A stretch of DNA of 64,000 bases from Catonia carolina (taxonomy: Eukaryota > Arthropoda > Insecta > Hemiptera > Achilidae), in NCBI GenBank assembly GCA_035578175.1, contig JAQMRL010000006.1, forward strand, positions 62,226,501 to 62,290,500, in the 5' to 3' direction. Of this stretch, positions 10,792 through 20,352 are shown one piece after another. A program made the position numbers and the translations under genes. The notes under the pieces are model-generated. The model had not been told where the DNA came from and made no database searches. It worked only from the letters and a program-made list of their open reading frames with translations. The first letter of the stretch is position 1, and every line of letters begins with the position of its first letter.

Positions 10792-11721
10792 CGAGGTGTG
10801 GCTATTAAATAACGAGACTGACGTAAAGAATTTAATTTTAGTTTATTACGTAATTACTTATTGTCACCTTCAATATACACTCCCTCTCTATCCCTACAAC
10901 GCTCCATGCAAATTTTCCATTGTTGGAAACCGTGCTGGAAGTCATCTTCTGTCAGCTCCTTCAGGACAAGTGCCGCTTCCTATTTTATAGTTTCCACAGA
11001 CTCAAATCTTGTTCCTTTTAATGCAGATCTCACCTTAGGGAACTGGTAGAAGTCACATGGTGCAAGATCTGGTGAATAAGGCGGATGTTCTATTCTAATA
11101 CTGAGACGCTGTACTTGGCTAGGAACCTCTTGACAGATAACGCGGAATGAGCTGGCGCATTGTCTTAGTGGAGAACCAATGATTTGGCCTTCCACATTTC
11201 GGGCGTTTTTCCCTTACTCTTTGACATAGTTTAAAAAGTACCTCAAGATAGTGATATTGATTAATTGTTTGACCTTCAAGAACCCAGTCAATTTACACAA
11301 TCCCATAAATACAAAAAAACAATCATCATCGCTTTAAATTTTGACTTGCTCATTCGAGCTTCTTTAGCTCTCGGTGAAGTTCGGCTGTTCCAGTGCATGA
11401 ATTAGCTCTTCGTTTCCGGATCAGAAGTAAAAAACCACGTTTTGTCACATTTTATTACCTTCTACCTGATCCATCAGGTGAAATCTGCATTAAAAGGGAC
11501 AAGATATGAGTTTGTAGAAGCTGTTAAAGAGAAAGCGGCACGTGTCTTGAAGGAGCTGACAGAAGATGACTTCCAACACTGTTTCCAACAATGGAAAATT
11601 TGCACGGAGCGTTGTAGGGATAAAGAAGGAGTGTATATTGAAGGTCACAATAAGTGATTATGTATAAAATAAAAATAAAATTTTTACGAGGTCAGTCTCG
11701 TTATTTAATAGCCACATTTCG
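10792..11721 (-). mobile_element. Palindromic mariner-like element
   Basis: A 930 bp element flanked by TA on both sides (10790-10791, 11722-11723) with inverted ends starting CGAGGTGTGGCTATTAAATA. The left arm, on the minus strand, encodes the C-terminal half of a mariner transposase: a DKTW-type first catalytic motif near 11445, 'PRAKEARMSKSKFKAMM', a decayed D(N)APAH block, 'HPPYSPDLAPCDFYQF' and 'RSALKGTRF'. The right arm (about 11470-11721) is a second copy of the last ~250 bp, in the opposite orientation, with 'SALKGTRYEFVEAV'. Both ends are therefore the 3' end, and the 5' half of the transposase is absent. Frameshifts make it inactive. Confidence 0.85.
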
Positions 11722-11949
11722 TATTTTTAAGTAATACAAAAATAATAACATCTTTGTTAATAAGATACAGCCATTGCCCAATAAAGTTTTAAAATAATAT
11801 ATTTATATTAAAATAATTTTGGTTTTTGTAGATTTTGAATTTATTATATTACAATCAGGATTTTTATAGTCCATCTTAAAAATTATCTACGATGCCTCCA
11901 ATATCCACCAGTCATCCGTACAAAAACCAGTTACACGTTATATCCACCA

Positions 11950-11977
11950 GTTACACGTTTCTCGAGAAACGTGTAAC
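11950..11977. other. 28 bp perfect palindrome
   Basis: GTTACACGTTTCTC followed by its exact complement, with CTCGAG at the centre. The half-site 'ccagttacacgtt' also occurs just upstream (about 11927-11939), giving a direct repeat next to the palindrome. It could be a binding site or a recombined transposon end. Confidence 0.85.
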
Positions 11978-12041
11978 ATTTTGGCTTGTGGTTCTATACA
12001 CAATCAACTTGGAAGTATCATCTGCATACAAAACGTTTAGA

Positions 12042-12124
12042 ATTAGAAATTCTTTGTTCTTTTTTAATTTTTATTACAGTTCTGTACATTAAGCTGCATA
12101 ATTTCGGTAGTCTATTACTTTTAA
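12042..12124 (-). pseudogene. Jockey-like LINE 3' UTR fragment
   Basis: On the minus strand this matches the 3' UTR that follows the Jockey-like C-terminus at 38125-38440 ('aaattatgcagct..', 'ctgtaataaaaattaaa'). It is the downstream half of a copy whose coding half lies at 12653-12870; the 12126-12652 LINE was inserted between them. Confidence 0.6.
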
Positions 12125-12125
12125 T

Positions 12126-12652
12126 GGGCAGTGCGGAACGGAAAACAACAAGACAAGTGTTTATTGAAATGAAAGGTTCCTACGCTGAAGAGACGTTGAT
12201 TTTAATTTGAGAGTGAGAATGTTACGTTGTTGTACGGCGTGGAGTCATGAGCTCTTTAACAGGGTAGCATCACGAATATTGAGGCATTTGAGATTATGGT
12301 GCTATAGAAGAATGTGGAGAGTGTCATGTACGGAGAGAGTGACAAATGTGGATGTATGTTGAGAATTGGTAAGGAGTGTGAATTGGTGAGGATTATACAA
12401 TAAAAAAAGTTGGAGTACCTTGGTCATGTTATGAGAGAACGTAAGTACTCATTACCGGCTTACTGTCCAAGGAAAGATTAAGGGAGAAAGAAGTTTTGGG
12501 CGTTAAAGACTTTTCTGGCTGCGAAATCTAAGGGAGTGGTACGGATGTAGTTCGGCGGAGTTGTTCAGAGCCGAGGTCAACAGGATCCAGGTCTCTATGA
12601 TGATTCCCAACCTCCGATAGAGGACAGAACCAAAAGAAGAAGAAGAAGAAGA
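12126..12652 (+). pseudogene. LINE 3' end with AAG tail
   Basis: Translated in mixed frames, it gives the post-RT C-terminus common in arthropod endonuclease-reverse transcriptases: 'RxxLWCYRRMWRVS..ERVTN', 'YLGHVMRE', 'GKIKGERSFGR', 'LREWYGCSSAELFRAE' and 'QVSMMIPNLR'. It ends in (AAG)n at about 12637-12652, a 3' tail shared with the LINE ends at 18060 and 39890. The tail abuts the flanking Jockey relic, which marks target-primed insertion. 5'-truncated. Confidence 0.8.
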
Positions 12653-12870
12653 AGGGAAATTTTGCTTTCAGGAGAAGAGGTACCCTCTGGTACATTCTCC
12701 GTTTAGAACTACAGGTGTTTTTCGTCATTTAGACCAAGAGGTCTCTGCTCCGTTTTCGCTTTAGGCGTCGCATAGTTGGAAAGTTCCTTGTAGCTAGGTC
12801 ACGGGCTAGTTGATTTGGATGGTCATCTAGTCGTTTACGAAATTGACTGTAACTTTACAGTATTTTGAAC
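12653..12870 (-). pseudogene. Jockey-like LINE C-terminus
   Basis: On the minus strand it reads 'KFRKRLDDHPNQLARDLAT' and 'NFPTMRRLKRKRSRDLL'. The HPN-LAR-L and R-LKR-DLL pattern is the usual C-terminus of Jockey-type ORF2. It is homologous to 38125-38345 on the plus strand. The RT domain is missing, and frameshifts follow the last block. Confidence 0.7.
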
Positions 12871-14073
12871 GCCGAACACCTACCCCTTCTAAAACATCCG
12901 TTCATTCAGTCTTCAAGAACAAGGGCAAACTTAATCTCTTTAGTTTTTAATAAAACTAATTGTTAATCTACAGTCAATAAAATAAACAACAAAATTAATA
13001 CATTTTGTTTGATACTTAAAAATATTTCTGTAATAAGATAATAATAAATTATTATTACCTTATAAACTATTTTATAAAGTAATAAATAAACAAATAAATG
13101 TACATTTAAAAGCAATTTTTTACGATCATTTATTTTATAGAGATAATACTATAATAAATAATTTTAAATTCAAGTTTACTGTAAAACAGATTACATAAAT
13201 AGAACGTCTTTAAGTATTATTCTAATAAATAAAAGAAAGAAAATTTTCCGCTAGAGTAATGTGAAATATAAATATAATAAAGAAAATGAAACACTGTTTT
13301 CTTTTATTTTTATTTATCTCTTTTATATATCAAAGTACACTTTAACTAAAGAAGAGTCTTGAGTCGGTGAAATACATAAGAAGTACATCTATTGTTGAAG
13401 ACTATATACTTGTCGCAATCTGCATATATATGAATGGTATTTACAGTTTTCTATTCTCACAATTTATTCATTGCTTTTTTAAAAGTGTTTCAAATTACCT
13501 TATTCTATTAGATATATTTAAATACATGTTAAAATACCTTTTTTTATTTAAAATATATAAATACAATAGATTATAGCATGAATTTATTTGTTACAAATTT
13601 TACCGTGAATTCTTTGCATTCATTGTATTCATTGTATTTTTTCTATGAAATAACATGAGGGAATATTTTGAATAGAATAAGACGATGAATTTTTCCCTGA
13701 ATTTTTCAACTATTTTTATTTTTTATTCTATATAGAAACAATTTTTCACTTTATTTTCTTAAATTTACAACTCTGCAGCTATTCACATCTAGTAAAAAAA
13801 AATATTTATGGCTTAATTTATATATCACTTTTCCACGTTTATGGAGAATGTCACTAATGATCAGAAAACTCGGTCTAATTTATGTTGAAATAGATAAAAT
13901 TATTCTTCAAAAATTATATGTTAATTTTTTTAACAATTTTTTTATGTACTAATTTAAAATCTGTTGATTTGTAAAATGTATCAATAATCATTCGTCCACC
14001 TTTAACGAAGCAATTATTGGGGTTTCCTGGTAAATTTTGACTGTTTAGAACGCGAATTAGTGAGGTATTATTG
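12871..14073. other. AT-rich spacer, nothing recognised
   Basis: Contains only short chance ORFs (for example 13367-13576) with biased AT-rich codons and no recognisable domain. A few 'cattgtattcattgtatt' mini-repeats lie near 13620. Confidence 0.5.
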
Positions 14074-14446
14074 TTTTGTTGTTGTTCAGATTATCAGCCG
14101 AAAGGTTTTTTTAAATCTCTAGAGGCTTTACTAAGTTAAATGAGGAGTGAGAGTTTTTCCAATTGCCTTCCTCACTGAGTGAAATTATATGCTTATCAGC
14201 ATTCCAAACCCTCAGAAAAGTATCACCTTTCCACCCTGAAAATAACATTTTCACTTCTTTCACAAAAGGGTTTAGCTGTTTAATGAATTTAATTCATTAC
14301 TCTCAAAGGAGATAACTCTGACTAGTTTCTTTTTTACTTCTTCCTCTTCTGTTCTTAAATGCTTCAGTAATATATTTGGCTGACCATGTGATAAGAAACA
14401 GAATAATTTTTTGTAGCCCTGGAACTAGCCTTAGAGTGAAAATAAT
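14074..14446 (-). repeat. Family A repeat, copy A2
   Basis: Nearly full-length copy read on the minus strand. The (GTT)n/(AAC)n tail is at the left (about 14078-14088), and the distal block ends at 'gaactagccttagagtg'. It faces copy A3 (15443-15848) in inverted orientation, with the tails pointing outward. Confidence 0.85.
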
Positions 14447-14539
14447 GTAAAAAGGGCCGTTTAATTGGTTAGGGATCCTGAAAATGACCGTTTGGATTTT
14501 TGTAGTGGCTCTGAAAAGGGCTGTTGTTGGTGGTCGGGA
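14441..14539. repeat. Three 33 bp units with histone stem-loop-like motif
   Basis: Units start at 14441, 14474 and 14507, an exact 33 bp period, each with a TGAAAA-GGGC-like core followed by a T-rich stretch. In the third unit the minus strand of 14507-14522 reads AGCCCTTTTCAGAGCC, which agrees at 15 of 16 positions with the animal histone mRNA 3' stem-loop consensus GGCYCTTTTCAGRGCC. However, two stem pairs are lost, and no histone coding sequence lies upstream on that strand. Confidence 0.55.
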
Positions 14540-14960
14540 GCGGCGAGCCGGCGTGTAGAGAGCGTAGCGAAGAGTGACGGCTCGCTACTGGGTTCAGGCT
14601 TAGCTCTTTCTCAGTGGCAGTTGGGTCCCAACTGCCCAGAGCTACGTAGTATCGGGTCGGCCGATAGCGTGGCCGAGACGGTTCTCTTTGGTCCCGCGTT
14701 GAACTCTATCATCACAGTGGTGCCATCAGGCACGCACGGGCTTCCTTCGTGGGCCGGGTAGACGAAGGCTGACCGGTGGGGGAATTTGTGTCCACCAACG
14801 CTAGCGTCGACGGTGCGTCCGGTCTCGACTGGGTTCTTCTTCTTTGTTCTCCGTTCGGGAGTTGGAATGCGCCTTGCAAGTCAGTGCGGTCGTTGCGCTG
14901 GGTAGGTTCTGGGACCGTATATGCAGCGCTGATAATGGTGTGGGCATCGGTGATTATAGA
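14540..14960 (+). other. GC-rich, hairpin-rich core between A2 and A3
   Basis: A GC- and CpG-rich block in an otherwise AT-rich window. It holds a run of perfect stems: GCGAGCCG/CGGCTCGC (14543-14550, 14578-14585); GGCAGTTGGG-T-CCCAACTGCC (14616-14636); TCGGCC/GGCCGA (14657-14676); GTGCC-ATCA-GGCAC (14720-14733); CCTTCGT/ACGAAGG (14744-14768); GGTGG/CCACC (14775-14796). Frames at 14465-14761 and 14776-15024 are open but match no known protein. Candidates are a structured non-coding RNA, the 5' leader of a retroelement, or an unusual transposon core. Confidence 0.45.
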
Positions 14961-15105
14961 AAATCTTTGTCCATCTAGAATTTCAGTTAAGTTAGATACT
15001 TTAGCGCAGGCCGGATTTGGTTAGTGGGTCAGTCTTTAGTTGTCTTCGCAAGTGAATTTTGTAAAGCCAATGGTGTGCCGCATAACAGTTACGCTTGGAG
15101 AAAGT

Positions 15106-15168
15106 CTAGCGCTCACTGGGTATTATCTAACGTTCATTGTGTATCCTCTAGCGTTTTCTGTAGACATT
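15106..15168 (+). repeat. 21 bp tandem repeat, three units
   Basis: Units start at 15106, 15127 and 15148 with consensus CTARCGYTCAYTGKGTAT; the third is more diverged. It lies inside the A2-A3 interval, downstream of the GC-rich core. Confidence 0.7.
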
Positions 15169-15442
15169 GTATAATTGGTTGTAAGTAGAATTTAGTTAAA
15201 TTGAGTGCTAAAATAACTTATTAGTTTAGTTTATTTAATGTCATTGGTTTAAACTTTATTATAATTAGTTTACTACATAATTATCAATTTCATTGTAGTA
15301 ATTTTATAGTGTGCAATAAAGTAATAAGTACAATTGTAATTCCAAAGAATAATTTGTTAATTTTTTTATTTTTCCAAGATCCCGGAACGGACCTTAGCGT
15401 TAAGCGTTACAATACTATTTTTAAGTTTGTAATAACATTTTT
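15169..15442. other. AT-rich part of the A2-A3 interval
   Basis: AT-rich sequence ending with 'ccggaacggaccttagcgttaagcg' near 15385-15405. No gene seen. Confidence 0.5.
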
Positions 15443-15848
15443 TGCTCATAACGGGTAGGTGGAGTGTTAAATTAATTGCACTCGATCTGTTGATTTGAGG
15501 GCTACAAAAATAGTTATATTTCTTATCACATAGTCAGCCAATTATATGACTGACTATTTAAGAACAGAAGAGGTAGAGGTGTGAAAGACACTAGTCAGAG
15601 TTATCTCCTCTAAGAGTAATGAATTTCACTATACAGCCAGACCCTGTGGTGAATGAAGTGAAGGTGTCATTATTGCAGGGTGGAAAGTGGGTGCTTTTCG
15701 GTGGGCCTGGCATGCTGATATGCACACTTTTCCCCTCAGTGAGGAAGGCAATAGTAAACCACCTCACACCTCGTTTTTACTGTGTAAAACCTCTAGAGGT
15801 TCAAACCAACCTTTCGGCTGTTGTCCTAAACAACAACAACAATAACAT
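15443..15848 (+). repeat. Family A repeat, copy A3
   Basis: A good full-length copy. It starts at 'cataacgggtaggtggagtg' and ends in (AAC)n at about 15830-15848. It carries the perfect palindrome AACCTCTAGAGGTT at 15788-15801. Inverted partner of A2. Confidence 0.9.
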
Positions 15849-16050
15849 TTTGTAATGAATCTAGTATAAGTAGTTTAATTGTTACCAGTAATTACTTTAA
15901 TAATTTATTGTAGAGTATTAATATTTAATAAATACTTAAGACAAGCTTAAAAGTAAGTTTTCTTATTTATTAATAAACAGATCCTTAAAATAACCCGAAC
16001 TAACCAATACAATATTACATTATAATAGTTTAAAATTAAATTAAAATTAG
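15849..16050. other. AT-rich spacer
   Basis: Nothing recognised. Confidence 0.5.
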
Positions 16051-16197
16051 GCCCGTGGTGTAGTGGTCAGCACAACTGGCTACTATGCCGGGGTCCCGGG
16101 TTCGATTCCCGGTCAGGTCTGGCATTTTTCATCTGTAAATCACCACGTATCATTACCTACGCACAAGCCCAAGGCTTATGTAGGCATCATCACTCAA

Positions 16198-16226
<29 letters not shown>
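16051..16226 (+). mobile_element. tRNA-derived SINE, type T4, with poly(A)
   Basis: The tRNA-like head GGCCCGTGGTGTAGTGG has an A box and a B box (GGTTCGATTCC, about 16100-16110). The unrelated body contains 'aagcccaaggcttatgtagg' (a small inverted repeat). It ends in about 27 A residues (16200-16226). The acceptor arms do not pair, which excludes a real tRNA gene. The long pure A tail suggests recent insertion. T4 relatives: 38525-38605 and the fragment at 50085. Confidence 0.85.
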
Positions 16227-16231
<5 letters not shown>

Positions 16232-16984
16232 AGGGAAGTTCACTCAAAGAAGAGAAATAAGGTTACTAATAATATGTAGTATGAGAGAGCTATACAGTTT
16301 CAAAACAAATTCATAATTTTAATTGTGACGTCATTAATTCTATGAAATAGGCATTATATTAAGATAGTATTTATATGGATTTTCTCATAAATGTGTTATA
16401 CAGTTGTATGAAGCAGTAGGAAAACGGTTTGGATTTATGTAGGGAGAATTTGTGACTTACATGCTGGTTTCTAACTAACCCTCTCCCTCTATTTCAACTT
16501 TTAAAGCATCAACTAGACTACAAATTCAATTACATATCCCTTGATACAGCAATTATATTTAAATCAAAAACAAAAAAGAGTCCAGTCGGAATGGAATAGT
16601 TATATTTCACAATTTATGACTTTAAAATATGATTACAATATATAATAAGAATGACCGAAATAAAAATTTCACGGTTTCATGACCGCAGAAAATAATACCC
16701 CAAGATTAATGTGGGTACAATAGTATGCAGATAGCATGACAACATGAGGGAGTTTTTTTCCATCAGTGTTGTCGGTACACTGAATTTATTATCTCTTATA
16801 GTATACATAAAACTCATGTTTGGAGAATATAAACCTTGCAGTACTGGTTAGCGTACTAGAATTAAGCTGTTAATGCAATTTTACTCTTTTACATTCTTTG
16901 CGGAGGATTTTTCATCTTGTTGCACTCTACTGCTAATATTTTTCTGTCTTTCTGTTATTCTCGATGGGAATTCTTATTACGATA
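16227..16984. other. AT-rich spacer, nothing recognised
   Basis: Only chance ORFs (for example the start of 16873-17163). Confidence 0.5.
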
Positions 16985-17260
16985 GCGTTTTTGATTCCTT
17001 ACGTTCATGTTACACTCCGAGTGTAGAATTATACGGGCGTAAAACGTTAGGTGGTAGGGACTGTAAAAAGGAAGAGAATAGAAGCTTTTGGAATGTGGTG
17101 AATCAAATCGATAATGTTCTTATAACAATTGACAAATGTGCTTTAATTCTATCTAGGGAGTAAAATAACAAAGGATGGTAGAAGGTTGGGTGATATCAAA
17201 AGCAGGATTGGTCAAGCTAGAAAGGCCTTTGAAATAAAAAAACAGCTTACTGATTACAAA
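16985..17260 (+). pseudogene. Rearranged LINE relic
   Basis: Fragments of the same C-terminal LINE domain as 17281-17712, out of order. First comes an 'ELYGRKTLGGRDCKKEENRS'-like ETW block, then 'KITKDGRR', 'DIKSRIGQARKAFEIKKQL', which normally precedes it. The order suggests two truncated copies or an internal rearrangement. Frameshifted. Confidence 0.65.
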
Positions 17261-17280
17261 CGCTGATTTACAAATTAGAA

Positions 17281-17712
17281 AATTTCCTAAAACACTATGT
17301 TTGGAGTGTAGCATTATACGGGAGCGAAACGTGGGTAAAAGGGGTCGTAGAAAGGAAGAGGATAGAATCTTTTGAAATGTGGTGTTATAGGAAAATATAA
17401 AAGATTAGGAGGGTGAAAAAATAAGATTTTTTTTTAGGTCCTTAGGAGAGTGAATGAACGATGAAGTATATGGAAATATCTTACCTGAAGAAAGGAAAAG
17501 CTAGTAGGACATATCTTCAAATATCCACGTTTGTTCTCTCAATAATGGAGGGTAATAATGAGGAACTGAATTGTAGGGGGAGGCAAAGGTTAGAATACTT
17601 AAAGCAAATTACAAAAGGTGTAGGAGGATATTGCAGGTATGTAGACATGAAACGACTTGCGCAAGATATAAGAGCTTGGAGAACTGGATCGAATCAGTCT
17701 CTCGACTGAGAG
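17281..17712 (+). pseudogene. LINE reverse transcriptase C-terminal relic
   Basis: Mixed-frame translation gives 'YVWSVALYGSETWVKG', 'ERKRIESFEMWCYRK', 'VLRRVNE', 'GRQRLEYLKQITK' and 'DMKRLAQDIRAWRTGSNQS'. This is the post-RT C-terminal region of the LINE type often annotated as endonuclease-reverse transcriptase (ETW, WCYR and RGR-RLEY blocks in that order). The tail end, 17461-17709, is open for 82 codons. A sister copy is at 45760-46195. Confidence 0.8.
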
Positions 17713-17724
17713 ACCAACCCTGTA

Positions 17725-18030
17725 AAGTCGTCGCCAAAATCAGCTGTTTAACAGCTATTTTCGGAGACGAAGGTTCCTGGTTCAAATCCTAGTAAAGGTA
17801 GTTACTTTTTTACGGATATGAATGCTAGACAGTGGTTACCGGTGTACTTTGATGGTTGGGGTTCAATTAACCATACTTTCTCAGGAATGGTCGGCCTGAG
17901 TTTGGAAAAGACTGCACCTCATTTACACGTCATACATATCATCCTCATCTCATTGGGTCATGGGGTTGCTTATTGTTCTGAATTGAGCAGATTGCAACGT
18001 ACACATATTAGGAATAATAATAAAAAATAA
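17725..18030 (+). mobile_element. tRNA-related SINE, type T3
   Basis: Starts just after the LINE end. It has 'cagctgtttaacagc', a 'tttcggagacgaaggttcctgg' segment and a B box GGTTCAAATCC (about 17780-17790). A ~230 bp body follows ('accggtgtactttgatggttgg', 'gttcaattaaccata', 'ggaatggtcggcctgag', 'catacatatcatcctcatctc') and then an A-rich tail. The A box is weak. Fragments of the head recur at 9874 and 37960. Confidence 0.65.
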
Positions 18031-18059
18031 AAAAAAACTTAGGGTTTCCATATTGATTT

Positions 18060-18470
18060 GAAGAGAAAGTTTGCGTTTCCGTTTCTGTTGAAAGTTCAGC
18101 TGTTCCAGTGTTGCAGTACAATAGTGAGTCCTGGGTACTTGGGACGAAGGATAAACGTCAGATCCAGGCGGCGGAAATGCGGTTCTTGATAAGAGTTTAC
18201 GGGTGTAGTTTGATGGATCGCATTAAGAATGAGAAAAGCCAGGCTTATTTAAATATCTTCCCTCTTTTAGAAACAGTTGATAAATAAAAAGAAAAATAGA
18301 AGATAAGTTTAATATGCAAGAGTAAAGACAGATAAACGAAACAGGAATTAAACTACTGCTGGACGACGAGATGTAAGTTGACCGCAAAAAAGATAGGCAC
18401 AGAAGTCGGAACAAGTCAGAAGGTCTAATCCATGACACGAAGAAGAAGGAGAAGAAAACGAAGAAAGTTT
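18060..18470 (+). pseudogene. LINE 3' end with AAG/GAA tail
   Basis: Mixed-frame translation: 'VLQYNSESWVLGTKDKRQIQ', 'AAEMRFLIRVYGCSLMDRIK', 'YLNIFPL', 'QELNYCWTTRCKLTAKK' and finally '(RR)n' from the purine tail at about 18440-18460. The S/ETW-LG-KD, AEMRFLRR-GC and LNY-P-GRRD-GR blocks mark the LINE C-terminus. Several stops. The minus-strand frames 18223-18438 and 18348-18536 are shadows of this relic. Confidence 0.8.
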
Positions 18471-18539
18471 CTCAAAAGTAGACAGAATCAACTCTTTACA
18501 TTGCTCTTCAGCAGGTCTAAATTCCCCTTCACTCAAAAC

Positions 18540-18852
18540 TGTTATTGTATTTAACCTCTACTCGGGAACTATTAGAACTTACGGGGGTCAGATGCTTAGC
18601 TGTTAAGCCTTCAGTAATCATGAAATTACAACGCTTTCCAAATCCAAATGTATAAGGATTATTACAAACCAACCCTGAAACGTAACTAACGAAACGTTAT
18701 ATAATAACTTATACTTATCATACGTTAACGATATCATTCGTTAATCTTACAAAAGTTTTAAACGGAAACTTCATGAAAATTTAAATAGATTAATACACAA
18801 TCTCTACACATAAAATTTCCCTGGTAAACCCACACTGAGAATTCATAGAAGA
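18540..18852. other. AT-rich spacer, nothing recognised
   Basis: No signal seen. Confidence 0.5.
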
Positions 18853-19247
18853 TGTGTTTAGGTCTTTAGCTAAAACGTTGGTTTGAACCTCTAGAGGCTT
18901 TACTAAATAAAACGAGGAAAGAGGTGGTTTACCACACCTTCTTCACTGAGTAAAAACGTATGCTTATCAGTATTCCCGGCCCTCCGAAAAGGATCTACCA
19001 GGATCTAACCCTGCAAATGACGACACCACTTCATTTAACACAAGGTCTGGCTGTAATGAAATTCATTACTCTCAGAGGAGATAACTCTGACTAGTATCAT
19101 TTACACTTCTATCTCTTCTGTTCTTAAAATAATGGAGCAGTCATATTATTGGCTGACATTTGATAAGAAAGAGAGCTTTTTTTTTAGCCCTGGAACTAAC
19201 ACATCGAGTGCAAATAATTTAATACTCCACCTGTCTGTTATGGGCAT
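18853..19247 (-). repeat. Family A repeat, copy A4
   Basis: Full-length copy on the minus strand whose outer tail has eroded ('gtgtttaggtctttagct'). The inner end 'ccacctgtctgttatgggcat' is complementary to the inner end of A5, and pairing extends a few bases beyond the family boundary. Confidence 0.9.
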
Positions 19248-19422
19248 ACATTAATGATATGATAATAACATTATAATAACAATGATGATGATGATAGGAT
19301 TATCATGAATAAAATTACACATTTTTAGTTTCAATTTTTATAAGATTTTCTTTTGAAATCATTCATTCATTTTATTTTCGTACTGAAATAAATGACAAAA
19401 TTGATACGATATTAAAATTACA
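19248..19422. other. Spacer of the A4-A5 inverted pair
   Basis: 175 bp of AT-rich DNA with an (ATG)n-like run near 19278-19296. It would be the loop if A4 and A5 pair. Confidence 0.6.
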
Positions 19423-19822
19423 TGCCCGTAACAGGCAGGTGGACTGTTAAATTATATTCACTCGATGTGATAGTTCCAACGATACAAGAAATAGTCTTGT
19501 TTCTCATTACATGGTCAGCCAATTATATGACTGAATCATTTAAGAACAGAGAGGTAGAGGTGTAAAAGAGACTAATCTGCGTTATATCCTCTGAAAGTAA
19601 TGAATTTCATTATACAGCCAGACCCTATGGTGAATGAAGTGTCATTTGTAGAGTGGAAAATATGTGATTTTCAGAGAGCCCGGTATGCTGATAAGCATAC
19701 TTTTCAACTCAGTGAGGGAGGCATGGTAAACCTCATCACTCCACGTCTTACTTAATAAAACCTCTACAGTTTCAAACGCCTTCCGGCTGATGACCTAAAC
19801 AACAACAACAACAACAACATTA
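19423..19822 (+). repeat. Family A repeat, copy A5
   Basis: Full-length copy with a long (AAC)n tail (about 19800-19822) and the perfect hairpin TAATGAA-T-TTCATTA at 19598-19612. Forms a ~0.4 kb inverted pair with A4. Confidence 0.9.
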
Positions 19823-20352
19823 CAATTATGCTCATGTTTATCGTTTAATTAAAAATAAAAACCAAAAGAACACAAAAAAACAATTTAATATAATAACAAG
19901 TTTCTATGTAAACTTTTTTAAATGTCATCAAAAGTCGCATGACAAAATTCCGTGACTTTACAACAAAACTAACTAGCTTTTCTTTACTTCGGTGAAAGAA
20001 TCTTCTTTGATGTGAGTTTGTTTACAACTACGTACAAACAAAGGGAAGGATATAAAATGTATTTACGTTATATATAAAATTTCTAAAGGAGAGAAAAAAA
20101 GAAAGGAGACAAACAGAATATAAGTAACCACAAAGGAAATTAGTTTAACTCCTTAACTAATTATTTAATTTCCTTTTCAAATTTTATCATTGTTTGCATT
20201 TGACTATATTTTATTCACGTATTATCTTTCTGTATGCTGTGTTATAAAATAGGTTGTTTTACTTTTACTTTTTGTGTTATTATTATTACCACCAATTGTT
20301 TTATCAACATTATCGTGCAGCTATTGGCCAGTTTGTCCATGCATATACTATA
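19823..20352. other. AT-rich spacer, nothing recognised
   Basis: No recognisable signal; short purine runs near 20085-20110. Confidence 0.5.

Noticed and set aside
14465..15024. Two successive ORFs in the GC-rich core
   Set aside because: Few stops are expected in GC-rich DNA, the sequences match no family I know, and the stems argue for structure rather than coding.
14501..15412. An LTR spanning the GC-rich core (TGTAGTGG ... GCGTTACA)
   Set aside because: The TG...CA ends can be drawn but flanking target duplications do not match, and no related second copy is present.
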